Shown: in pieces, positions 1 through 8,034 of the stretch
Layout: each line of letters opens with the position of its first letter
Position numbering within the stretch: position 1 is the first letter of the stretch
Position numbers and translations under genes: made by a program
Notes under the pieces: model-generated
What the model saw: the letters and a program-made list of their open reading frames with translations, nothing else
Databases searched by the model: none
What the model was told of the DNA's origin: nothing
From: Bdellovibrionales bacterium RIFOXYD12_FULL_39_22
Lineage (GTDB): Bacteria > Bdellovibrionota > Bacteriovoracia > Bacteriovoracales > Bacteriovoracaceae
Assembly: GCA_001770205.1 (NCBI GenBank)
Contig: MEQL01000042.1
Location: forward strand, 1 to 64,000
Direction of reading: 5' to 3'
Length of the DNA: 64,000 nt

Positions 1-37
1 CTTGAATTTTTTTTACTAAATCTTTTAAATTTTCCAT
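1..37 (-). CDS. possible start of a CDS leaving the left edge
   Basis: On the minus strand an ATG at 37 opens 12 codons (MENLKDLVKKIQ) without a stop before the window ends. The residues look like an ordinary cytoplasmic N-terminus, and the 57 bases between it and the HEAT-like gene at 95 suit an intergenic gap. There is no convincing ribosome binding site, so this is a weak call made only because the frame stays open. Confidence 0.25.
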   Translation of the reverse strand, partial: MENLKDLVKKIQ

Positions 38-94
38 CCGAAAAATTTAGCAAACTTAGTACATTTGGCCCACTTTTATTTTACATAATTGGTA

Positions 95-559
95 TTACTT
101 TAATTCCTCTAGTGCCATCTCGACCATTACCCTAACTGTCTCATCAGGATCTTTATTCAAAGACTTTATGGCCGTAATCACTTCAGGCGATTTGCCACAT
201 TTTTTCAATGCCGATACTGTTCCTTGGCGAACGAATTTTTCTTTATCCTTAGCAGACTTCACTAAATATTGCGCATTGCTTTTCACTTCACTGCACATAT
301 CTCCAATTGCCATTGCTGCATTTGCTCGCCGTTCAGAATTGCTATCGTTAAGCAAAATTGCACTTAGTTCTTTTGATAGTTTTTCTTTTTCTTTAGTTGG
401 AAGATTTTGCATTTCCTCTAACGCTTTATTATAAACTTCGTCATAGTTTATGGCCGTATTTAACGTAACCAAACGTTCCGCAAGCGAGATGGCGGCCATG
501 GACCCAAAAGGAAAAATTAATAATAAAAAAAAGGCCTTAAATAAAAATTTAATTAGCAT
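95..559 (-). CDS. secreted HEAT-like repeat protein
   Basis: A 154-residue protein starting at an ATG preceded by AGGAG. Residues 1-22 form a signal peptide (basic start, hydrophobic core, small residues at the end), so it should act in the periplasm. The rest is helical. Three segments about 33 residues apart (RRANAAMAIGDM, VRQGTVSALKKC, VRVMVEMALEEL) repeat the alternating hydrophobic/Ala pattern of HEAT repeats. Such repeats usually bind other proteins and have no catalytic role. It lies 37 bases after the VWA lipoprotein gene in the same orientation and is probably the last gene of that three-gene unit. Its partner and function are unknown. The repeat call is from pattern only. Confidence 0.75.
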   Translation of the reverse strand: MLIKFLFKAFFLLLIFPFGSMAAISLAERLVTLNTAINYDEVYNKALEEMQNLPTKEKEKLSKELSAILLNDSNSERRANAAMAIGDMCSEVKSNAQYLVKSAKDKEKFVRQGTVSALKKCGKSPEVITAIKSLNKDPDETVRVMVEMALEELK

Positions 560-596
560 GACTACTCCTGGTTATATAAATTTTTTTACCGTTCAA

Positions 597-1358
597 TTAA
601 ATGCCTCGTGATTTAATTCTTAAATCAATATTATCTTTGACCCAACTCCACAGACCACTCATTCCATTCCTGCGCAGCTGGTCTTCCCAACCAAACATAA
701 CCGCTGGCTCCACAGTCCAAACCTTTATTCTGCTGGTTGGTACATAGCTTTGCCAATTATTTCCCACTTTAGGACTAGCATACAAAATGCGAATGCTAAT
801 ATTTCTAGTTAAATATTCAAGTGGCGAAATATCTATCTTAGAGTAGGCCTGTTTTACTACCTTAACATCCTTGCCTTGGCCCTTAGGAATTTCTGGAACT
901 CCATCTGTGAGCATGATAATTGAGATCGGCGCTAATACTAAATTTTTTTGCTTAACGATAGACTTGATTCTTAAAAAGAAGGTATTGAAGTCTGTTAAAT
1001 TATCGGTCTGCCCAGAAAATTCTTTGGTTAATTTTTCTTCGATTTCGAGAGGAGACAATCCATCAAAGTCGTGAATAGGAAAAAAAGATTGAGGTTCTTC
1101 TTTTTGATCTCCTCCAATCCCACCAACATATAAATCTGTTGGACGAGAAAGCCCCTCTTCTCCCCGTAAATGGCCATACAGGTAATAGGAAAGAAACTTC
1201 ACGCCATTTTTAAAACTATCTGTAGTGGTAAAAGAACCGCTTACATCAATACCAATAAAGATAGTGTTTTTGGCCGTAGTTTTTTTTGCGCTGGACAAAT
1301 CTAGTTTGCAGCCAAACATTAATAGTGAAATTGATAGTAGCGCAATTATCCGTATCAT
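597..1358 (-). CDS. lipoprotein with von Willebrand factor A domain
   Basis: A 253-residue protein. The N-terminus ends in a lipobox (LMFGC, lipidated Cys17), so it should be membrane anchored. Residues 33-42 hold the metal-ion adhesion motif DVSGS in the DxSxS form, and near residue 152 lies the strand MLTDG that usually carries a further MIDAS aspartate. A WTVEP segment follows near residue 215. VWA domains bind partner proteins through a divalent cation. It is preceded by GGGGAAGAGGAG and overlaps the end of the upstream membrane-protein gene by four bases, which suggests translational coupling. I do not recognise a closer named family. A role in sensing or in assembly with the membrane protein is inference. 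Confidence 0.8.
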   Translation of the reverse strand: MIRIIALLSISLLMFGCKLDLSSAKKTTAKNTIFIGIDVSGSFTTTDSFKNGVKFLSYYLYGHLRGEEGLSRPTDLYVGGIGGDQKEEPQSFFPIHDFDGLSPLEIEEKLTKEFSGQTDNLTDFNTFFLRIKSIVKQKNLVLAPISIIMLTDGVPEIPKGQGKDVKVVKQAYSKIDISPLEYLTRNISIRILYASPKVGNNWQSYVPTSRIKVWTVEPAVMFGWEDQLRRNGMSGLWSWVKDNIDLRIKSRGI

Positions 1359-2569
1359 TGTTTTTTCTCCTCTTCCCCAGATATCTGTGCCAGCATTTGC
1401 TTTGTATCTTTCAAGTCTTCTAAGGTTTTTATGGGTAAAACAAAGAGATTCTTTCCAGTTAAAATAATCATAAAAAAATTAGTCATAACAGCTAACACTT
1501 GCACCGGAGGTAAAACAAAAGCACCTGTAATCTCGGTTCCCTTTGTTGAAAACCAATTGATCTCATCTTGCAACTGTCCAATCAACTGTTTAATCCAATT
1601 AAGAGGGGCCCCGACTACAGTGACACTTTTCTTAGATCCGCCTTTTTCGTCTTCCATGCCCTCGCGCGAAATTATCATAAGAAGTGTAGGCGTTCCATAC
1701 TTAGCGAAGAAAAACCAAGTGCCAGCACGAATTCCAAACCACGCCATAGCAGAAATCGTGATAACTAGGCCAGGGCCAATGAGTACAGTCTCATTGGTAA
1801 TTTGAGCAAACCACGGAGCAAGCGATTCCACAAATTCGCGATAGAAAAATAAAACTTCAATAAACATAACCATAAGTTCAATGAACAACATTTTGATAAT
1901 GGTAACTGGTTGCCTCTTGTCTATGGCCTCAACCAGTCCATGCATACAAGCGAAACTTCCTCCAATAAGCATGAATAGAAAAATCATCAATCCGGCCATC
2001 GCGGTAGCGGGATTGATTTCCGTATTTGTTAGGCCACCAATTATCTCCATGGCCATGGGAGTTAAAATGTAAGAGAAGGTTAATGCTTCACATACGATCC
2101 AAAAGAAAGTTATTAGCACCGCAATCCAGGGAAGTCCGGGAGTAGAATAACCTTTTGCCATCTTAAGCAAAATTGTAATTGGTGAAAAAACTATATCCTT
2201 GATCGTCTGGAAGGCCCCCATTACAACCAGTCTAATTGCTCCAAAAATCCAACCAACGGATAGAAAAATAAAACGGAAAATTCCCGCCCAAAAAAGCAGT
2301 ATACTTTTCCCTCCATCCCACCAAGTAATCAATACTGTGGCAATAAAATATGTCCGATTAGGCCTAAAAATTATTGTCACTAATGCCACTATAGTGGCAA
2401 TAGTTCCCACGCAAATAAACAAAGAAGGAAGTGCCAAAAAAATTATCTTTAAAGCAAACTCCTGGCCTCCAGCTTCCAGTGTCCATAAAAACCAAGCAAT
2501 TGGTGAGAAAATAATCTGCGCAAGCAGTTGCCAATTTTCCGGAAAGAGTTGAATTAACGAATCCAGCAT
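1355..2569 (-). CDS. polytopic inner-membrane protein, unknown family
   Basis: A 404-residue protein with about eight hydrophobic segments (roughly residues 40-68, 72-90, 91-118, 146-170, 190-207, 222-243, 262-287 and 351-371). A soluble, lysine-rich stretch at 300-345 separates the last helix from the rest, and a charged cytoplasmic-like tail closes the protein. There is no cleavable signal peptide. The start follows a run of five G. It overlaps the VWA lipoprotein gene by four bases, so the two products are likely made together and may form a complex across the envelope. No transporter or enzyme motif is recognisable, and no function is proposed. Confidence 0.75.
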   Translation of the reverse strand: MLDSLIQLFPENWQLLAQIIFSPIAWFLWTLEAGGQEFALKIIFLALPSLFICVGTIATIVALVTIIFRPNRTYFIATVLITWWDGGKSILLFWAGIFRFIFLSVGWIFGAIRLVVMGAFQTIKDIVFSPITILLKMAKGYSTPGLPWIAVLITFFWIVCEALTFSYILTPMAMEIIGGLTNTEINPATAMAGLMIFLFMLIGGSFACMHGLVEAIDKRQPVTIIKMLFIELMVMFIEVLFFYREFVESLAPWFAQITNETVLIGPGLVITISAMAWFGIRAGTWFFFAKYGTPTLLMIISREGMEDEKGGSKKSVTVVGAPLNWIKQLIGQLQDEINWFSTKGTEITGAFVLPPVQVLAVMTNFFMIILTGKNLFVLPIKTLEDLKDTKQMLAQISGEEEKKQ

Positions 2570-2755
2570 AGATGCCCCCTATTAAAATAAAATTATCGGA
2601 TCTTCTGCTAGTCTATCTGGCCATCTATAATTCGCAACATAGAGGATAAATTTGCTGCCTAAAGACTGATGATTGACTGATATGCTTGGATAAAAACCTA
2701 AAAAAATCTGACATCGATTGTCATATCAAAATTATCGGAAGTAGGATCATCTCCT

Positions 2756-4153
2756 ATGCATAACAAAAAAATATCATCTTTCATTTTAGTTTTCGCAATC
2801 TCTTTTCTAATCAACTGGAATATTCAAGCATCTTTTATCCAATCAGACACTTTGACTGCTGATAACATTACTCAAATAAACCAGTCCACTAAGATGGCCC
2901 ACGAGATAAATGCCTTCCTTTACAACTTTTCGCAGACTCACGACAAAGACTCTCCCCTTTCTGGCAAAGAGGTAAAAAATTTAGAAAAGATGTTATTGGC
3001 ATATTTTACTGCCATTAATGACCTAGCACTGCTTTCTCAAAAACGTTTTTCTAATCCTGAGGCCACGGCAATTCCCTTTGCTAAAATCAATATTGTTCTT
3101 TATTTGATTGTCACTCAAACGCTTCAGGCAACTTACCTAGTTCTAGAAGAAAACGCTTTTCTTCGCCATATCTGTTCAAATATTTCACAAAATAATTTCG
3201 GCCAAGATATAACTAATCTTATGGCCCACCTCCTTGTACCAAGCAACATTGAGGCCACTCACTCTCAAATTTTCACTATTAACAATGCCAGCAGACACAT
3301 CATTTTATCAAATAGTGCTGATGATGAATTAAGCAAAATTTATCAGCAAACGAGCGATTGGTTTGAGGAAAAATATCGTACAAGATATTTTGAAACACTC
3401 CGAAAAAAAGTTTCGCACACAAAAATAAGCGATACCTGGTACAATTTAGCTAGTAGGATTTTAGAAAAACTAAGTCGTATGTATGGTGAGCATGCCAGCA
3501 AAATTAGATGGCGACATGGATATCTTTACACCAACGAAAATATTAAGCAAAAAGTAAAAAACAGTCTGCGCCCACTTGATCTACTGGTAGATAAAACTCG
3601 CTACGTCTTTACAGACCTATTTCTTCCTAGTTATTTTGGCCATGCGGCAATATGGGTGGGAACACGTAAACAGTTAGAAGAAATAGGTATGTGGAACCAC
3701 CCTGCAATTCGCCCCTATCAAAAAGAGATTGAACAGGGCAAGAATATTTTGGAAGTTGTTTTGACCGGAACAAGATTAAATGACTTTGATAGCTACTTTG
3801 ATGTTGATGAATATGTGCAAGTCCGTGATCAAAGTTTACTTAATGATTCAGGCCGTGTTTTTCAAGTCTACCAAGACGCCTTCGCACAATTTAATAAAAG
3901 CTACGATTTCCTTTTTTCCTCTCAAAATTCAGACAAACTAATTTGCTCTGAAATTATCTACTACAGTTATACCTATGCTCCTTGGCAAAGCCGATATATC
4001 TTCGGCCGCTATTCTTTCTCTCCCGACGAAGTCATTGATATTCTTTTTAATCCCAATGCTGATTTTCGCTTAGTCACTTTTATGAAGGCACAAGGCCTTA
4101 CTCAGATTGACTATCCTTCACTAGAAGAGCTTCGGAAACTAGTAAAAAAATAA
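2756..4153 (+). CDS. secreted YiiX/C92-like permuted papain-fold amidase
   Basis: A 465-residue protein with a signal peptide (residues 1-25). The first 250 residues are helical and unassigned. The C-terminal 200 resemble the permuted NlpC/P60 (papain-like) amidases of the YiiX/YaeF type, peptidase family C92. The putative catalytic His is His296 in YFGHAAIWVG and the putative nucleophile is Cys397 in LICSEIIYYSY, in the permuted order (His before Cys) typical of the group. Known relatives are thought to cut amide or thioester bonds of peptides or lipids. The long N-terminal domain is unusual, since YiiX itself has about 200 residues. AGGA lies about ten bases before the ATG. It is transcribed divergently from the VWA unit across 186 bases. 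Confidence 0.75.
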   Translation: MHNKKISSFILVFAISFLINWNIQASFIQSDTLTADNITQINQSTKMAHEINAFLYNFSQTHDKDSPLSGKEVKNLEKMLLAYFTAINDLALLSQKRFSNPEATAIPFAKINIVLYLIVTQTLQATYLVLEENAFLRHICSNISQNNFGQDITNLMAHLLVPSNIEATHSQIFTINNASRHIILSNSADDELSKIYQQTSDWFEEKYRTRYFETLRKKVSHTKISDTWYNLASRILEKLSRMYGEHASKIRWRHGYLYTNENIKQKVKNSLRPLDLLVDKTRYVFTDLFLPSYFGHAAIWVGTRKQLEEIGMWNHPAIRPYQKEIEQGKNILEVVLTGTRLNDFDSYFDVDEYVQVRDQSLLNDSGRVFQVYQDAFAQFNKSYDFLFSSQNSDKLICSEIIYYSYTYAPWQSRYIFGRYSFSPDEVIDILFNPNADFRLVTFMKAQGLTQIDYPSLEELRKLVKK

Positions 4154-4263
4154 AAACAGTCAAGATTATCCCCCCATTATAAATTTAGGCCTGAGAAAAT
4201 AAACTCCGATAACTTTACATGAAAAAGGCGGCAATTTGGCCGCTATAATAAGTGGGGTATTTT

Positions 4264-4572
4264 ATGGCCATAAAAATTGGAAAAATTGTAATTTCCTTAC
4301 TACTTCTCGCTTTTTTTGCCTCTGTTAAAGCAGACGATTCTGTTGTCACTAATGATGAAACAAGCATATTTAGCGAAAAAAGTTGGGCCAATTATCGATC
4401 TCACAGTCCACACGAAATAATGGGATTAATAAGCAGATCAAAAGAGGAGCGGGCGGCCATTGAAGAAAGCTTAGAAATTCGCGAACTGGCCAGCATCACA
4501 GAGGAAGAAAGAATTTTATGGGAAGAAGTTGAGTCAATTATGGCACTACCTCCCGTAATTGACTTGCAATAA
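4264..4572 (+). CDS. small secreted protein, unknown
   Basis: About 102 residues from the ATG at 4264, which sits six bases after GTGGGG. A GTG at 4252 in the same frame would add four residues, but it is itself part of that G-rich site. The N-terminus is a clear signal peptide (KIGKIVISLLLLAFFASVKA). The mature part is acidic and helical, with a repeated Glu-rich motif (SKEERAAIEES, TEEERILWEE), and ends in PPVIDLQ. No known domain was recognised. A short inverted repeat GCGGC/GCCGC lies at 4228-4243, just upstream. The gene stands alone between the amidase and the PilZ gene. Confidence 0.6.
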   Translation: MAIKIGKIVISLLLLAFFASVKADDSVVTNDETSIFSEKSWANYRSHSPHEIMGLISRSKEERAAIEESLEIRELASITEEERILWEEVESIMALPPVIDLQ

Positions 4573-4695
4573 TAGCACAAGCCGCATGATAGATGTGCCT
4601 GGCCATAATAATCATCCCTATTGTATTTTTTTTTGCCTTGATTCATACTTTTGTTATCGAACTATATTGTTTAAAAAAAAGTGAGGAAATTTTTT

Positions 4696-5673
4696 ATGAA
4701 TACTAGGCCTTGGCCAATCGTCCTTTTGGCATGTATCTACTTTGTAACTCCATTTTTTAATTTTGTAACCGGCTACACTAACGTCTCAGATGAAATTAAT
4801 TTTCTCCCCTATATAGTGGCAAGTTTCTCCAGTTTATCTTCCATCATATCCGTAATTCATATGGTGGTTCCGGGAGTAATTGCTGGTATCGCAATTTATA
4901 AGGTAAAAAATTGGAGTTATCCTGTTTTTTTGGCGGTAATGGTTTGGGTATCCATTCGCATAATTTATAATTATGCTACACTTCCAGGAGTTTACTCCCT
5001 CACTTATATTTTGGTTCCCATGACAATTAATATTTTCTTTGTCTCCTACATCCTATTGCCTAACGTGCGTGCTGCCTATATTGATCCTAGACTTCGCTGG
5101 TGGGAGACCAGGCCACGCTTTAAGTGCACGGGAAGCGTCATGATTGAATGTGAAGAAAGTAATAAACGAGTAGAGGCCCAGCTAAGCAACATTGCCGAAG
5201 GAGGCCTTTTTGTACTCTCGAATCAAGAATTGAAAATGGATGCTCCCATCAAAGTTAGCATCAACATCCTCGATTTGCATATTACCTCCAAGGCCAAAAT
5301 CGTCTATCATCGAAAAGATCAGGCGAATGGATATGGAATTCAATTTACTAACATCAGTAAAGAATTTGCCCAATATATGAGGGCCGTGACTCGACGCCTA
5401 GAGCAAAATAGATTTGAAATAACTAGACCGAAACCTATCTGGACCGAAGATTTATATAATTGGGCAATAACACTATTAACAACTGGCAAGGGAATTACCC
5501 CTATTTTGCCACCCAACTATCCCAAGCCGCAGTGGCAAATAGATCCTCGGGTAGCAAAGATGCAGTTGATAATCAAGAAAGCAGTTGCCTCTTTTCAAGA
5601 AACAGTAAAACAGCTGTTAGATAAATTTAAAGAGCTTTCTAAAAAACTAGTTACCAAATTTAAGGCCCCTTAA
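4696..5673 (+). CDS. membrane protein with C-terminal PilZ domain
   Basis: About 325 residues from the ATG at 4696. GTGAGG lies nine bases upstream, so the in-frame GTG at 4681 is more likely part of the binding site than the start. Four or five hydrophobic segments fill roughly residues 5-135. A linker RLRWWETRPRF then leads into a PilZ domain (about 145-240), with NIAEGG in place of the usual DxSxxG and GYGIQFTNIS near its end. PilZ domains bind cyclic di-GMP. The arginine motif is degenerate, so binding is not certain. A basic helical tail follows. The same linker-PilZ unit recurs in the receiver protein at 61998-63155. The last 27 bases overlap the end of pyrD on the other strand. Confidence 0.8.
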   Translation: MNTRPWPIVLLACIYFVTPFFNFVTGYTNVSDEINFLPYIVASFSSLSSIISVIHMVVPGVIAGIAIYKVKNWSYPVFLAVMVWVSIRIIYNYATLPGVYSLTYILVPMTINIFFVSYILLPNVRAAYIDPRLRWWETRPRFKCTGSVMIECEESNKRVEAQLSNIAEGGLFVLSNQELKMDAPIKVSINILDLHITSKAKIVYHRKDQANGYGIQFTNISKEFAQYMRAVTRRLEQNRFEITRPKPIWTEDLYNWAITLLTTGKGITPILPPNYPKPQWQIDPRVAKMQLIIKKAVASFQETVKQLLDKFKELSKKLVTKFKAP

Positions 5674-6663
5674 CTCTTTAGCAATGGCGGCAATTAACGG
5701 TGGCCCCTGATAGATAAACGAGGTATATAGCTGGATAAATTTCCCACCCTCCTTCCAAAATTCCACGCAATCTGCAAAGGAAGAAAAGCCTCCTGCGCCA
5801 ATAATGGCCATTTTCGATTCTCCTCCATATTTTGCCAGTAAATGATGACGAATTATTTTAGATTTTTCATAAAGATATTTTCCAGACATTCCACCTATTT
5901 TATATGAATGATCTATTGTGGTGTTCGTAGCAATAATTCCCTCTAGTGCAAAATCGAGAACTCTTTGCGCAATATGATCGACTTCTTCCAAAGAAAGATC
6001 CGGCGAAATTTTTATAAAAATCGGCGTTTTCTCTCTATCCTTATGCCCGGCCAAGCTTTTTAATAAATTATCTAAATACTCACCGCTTTGCAGTTTGCGA
6101 AGGCCTTGTGTATTTGGGGAAGAAAGATTTACCACTATATAATCCGCAACTGGTGCAAATTTTTTATATAACAACAAATAATCGTTAAACGCTTCGGGAA
6201 TAGGAGTATTTTTATTTTTTCCAATATTAACCCCTAATGCTGCTCGGCCGTTATATTTGGCCACTCTTTGATAAACAGCCTCCATTCCTTCGCTGGGAAA
6301 ACCCATCGAATTACGCAAACTCTGCTCCCCTGGATGACGAAAAATGCGTGGACGATCATTTCCTACTTGCGGCAGCGGAGTAACCGTTCCCACTTCAACA
6401 GCACCAAATCCAATGGCATCAAAATAGTCTAATGCCACTGCATCTTTATCTAATCCCGCGGCCACGCCAATAGGAAATCTCCAATTTAACTTTCCATCAG
6501 CAGATTGAGTGATAAACTGTGGATCATCGATGGCCCTGCCAAACAATTGCGCCATTGTCTGCGGAAAATTAGCGAGAAAAAAAAGCGCTGCATTGTGCAC
6601 TAACTCTGGATCAAAGTGAAAAGCTGCTTTTCTAAATAATTCATAAAAATTGGACGCAATCAT
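5647..6663 (-). CDS. pyrD: dihydroorotate dehydrogenase (quinone), class 2
   Basis: A 338-residue enzyme oxidising dihydroorotate to orotate with FMN and passing electrons to quinone at the inner membrane, the fourth step of pyrimidine synthesis. Family signatures include IGVAAGLDKDA, FGAVEVGTVTPLPQ, NSMGFPSEG and VNLSSPNTQGLR with the catalytic serine of class 2 enzymes, and IGAGGFSS in the FMN phosphate site. The N-terminal helices (about 1-40) match the membrane-associated extension of class 2 proteins. It begins immediately after pyrE and closes the pyr operon. A GGAGGGATC site precedes the ATG inside pyrE. Its last codons overlap the convergent PilZ gene. Confidence 0.97.
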   Translation of the reverse strand: MIASNFYELFRKAAFHFDPELVHNAALFFLANFPQTMAQLFGRAIDDPQFITQSADGKLNWRFPIGVAAGLDKDAVALDYFDAIGFGAVEVGTVTPLPQVGNDRPRIFRHPGEQSLRNSMGFPSEGMEAVYQRVAKYNGRAALGVNIGKNKNTPIPEAFNDYLLLYKKFAPVADYIVVNLSSPNTQGLRKLQSGEYLDNLLKSLAGHKDREKTPIFIKISPDLSLEEVDHIAQRVLDFALEGIIATNTTIDHSYKIGGMSGKYLYEKSKIIRHHLLAKYGGESKMAIIGAGGFSSFADCVEFWKEGGKFIQLYTSFIYQGPPLIAAIAKELRGLKFGN

Positions 6664-7278
6664 TTATTGTCGATCCCTCCATTCCATTATTCCCTCTAAG
6701 TCTTTGGCCGGAAGATAATTTAATTTTACCGCCATCTCCGATAATCGATCATAGTCTGTCAAAGTAAAATATCTTAAATGTGCCTCCTCAAACTTGGCCT
6801 TCATTTTGGACATATTATAAGAGAAAATGGCCACCACTCCCATCACCTCACATCCAAGAGCACGCAATTCTTCCGCCGCCGCCAAAGAACTCTGGCCTGT
6901 TGAAAGAAGATCCTCAACTACTACTATTTTATGTTTGCTTTCAACTCTCCCTTCAACTTTATTTTTTTTCCCATGATCTTTTGCCGCCGGCCTTACATAA
7001 AGCAGTGGCAAATTCATCTGATCAGCAAGAAGGGAAGCATAGGGAATTCCGGCCGTTGCTACACCGGCGATCGCATCAACATCACTCAATTTATCTTTTA
7101 TCAAAGAGACAAACGCCTCCTTGATAAACGTACGAATTGGAGGATAAGAAAGGGTTAAGCGATTATCGCAATAAACCGGAGAAATTATGCCAGATGCCCA
7201 GGTGAATGGTTTATCTGGAGAAAAAACGAAGGCACCAATTTCTAATAAGAACTTTTCTAACGATTTACTTTCTGACAC
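6664..7278 (-). CDS. pyrE: orotate phosphoribosyltransferase
   Basis: A 204-residue cytoplasmic enzyme that joins orotate to PRPP to form orotidine monophosphate. The PRPP-binding loop is visible as VVVEDLLSTGQS, and VRPAAKDHGKKNKVEG carries the flexible catalytic-loop lysines. Length is normal for the family. The start is a GTG spaced four bases from a strong AGGAGG. It lies 21 bases after pyrF and directly abuts pyrD, so it is the third gene of the pyr operon. Confidence 0.96.
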   Translation of the reverse strand: MSESKSLEKFLLEIGAFVFSPDKPFTWASGIISPVYCDNRLTLSYPPIRTFIKEAFVSLIKDKLSDVDAIAGVATAGIPYASLLADQMNLPLLYVRPAAKDHGKKNKVEGRVESKHKIVVVEDLLSTGQSSLAAAEELRALGCEVMGVVAIFSYNMSKMKAKFEEAHLRYFTLTDYDRLSEMAVKLNYLPAKDLEGIMEWRDRQ

Positions 7279-7299
7279 AAAACCTCCTAACGACCAACT

Positions 7300-8034
7300 T
7301 CACTTAATACTCATCAATATTTTTTCAAACATCGCTACCGGATCATGAGCAGTAGTAACTTCTCGGCCAACAACTAAATAATCAGCTCCCCATTTAATGG
7401 CCTCGGCAGGAGTGGCCACCCGCTTCTGATCACCACTTTTATCAACATCCAAACGCACTCCAGGAGTAACCAGTAAAAAATCCTGGCCAAATTTTGCCCG
7501 TAGTTTGCTCACTTCCAAAGAAGAGCAAACTACCCCATCTAATCCTGCATCTTTTACCAATCCTGCCAAACGCACCACATCACTTTGTATCTCAGACTGA
7601 ATATTTAAATCTTGCCGCAAGATTTCAGACGAAGTGCTAGTTAAATGCGTGACCCCAATTAAGCGAAGCTTTTTATTTTTCTCTTTTGCTTCCTTCAATG
7701 CTCTCCTGGCACCTAACATCATTGGCCTTCCACCTAAGGAGTGCACATTAATAATAGAAACATCTAGCTGCGCCAATACCGCCACCGCTCGCTCCACGGT
7801 ATTGGGGATATCATGCAATTTAAGATCTAAAAAAATCTCTAGGTTTCTCTGACGAATTTGGGAAATAATGGACGGCCCGGCACTATAAAATAATTCCATT
7901 CCTACTTTAACAAAACATAATGGCCCACTGGGATCAAATTTATCTAAAAAATGCATGGCCTCCTTTTCACTAGAAAAATCTAAGGCCACTATGATTTTTT
8001 GACCTACTTGTCTATGCAATGAAGTTGTTAACAT
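7300..8034 (-). CDS. pyrF: orotidine 5'-phosphate decarboxylase
   Basis: About 244 residues, converting OMP to UMP, the last step of the pathway. Motifs include ALDFSSEKEA at the start of the barrel, FLDLKLHDIPNTV with the catalytic Asp/Lys/Asp set, TPGVRL and a closing phosphate-binding ADYLVVGREV. The ATG at 8034 is preferred because GGGAGAGGAGAG lies just upstream. An in-frame ATG at 8064 would add ten residues that are really this binding site. The start overlaps the end of pyrC by 23 bases, which suggests coupled translation. Confidence 0.96.
   Translation of the reverse strand: MLTTSLHRQVGQKIIVALDFSSEKEAMHFLDKFDPSGPLCFVKVGMELFYSAGPSIISQIRQRNLEIFLDLKLHDIPNTVERAVAVLAQLDVSIINVHSLGGRPMMLGARRALKEAKEKNKKLRLIGVTHLTSTSSEILRQDLNIQSEIQSDVVRLAGLVKDAGLDGVVCSSLEVSKLRAKFGQDFLLVTPGVRLDVDKSGDQKRVATPAEAIKWGADYLVVGREVTTAHDPVAMFEKILMSIK

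Noticed and set aside
4244-4249. Perfect TATAAT before the small secreted protein
   Set aside because: No -35 partner at 16-18 bases, and it sits too close to the ribosome binding site for a normal message.
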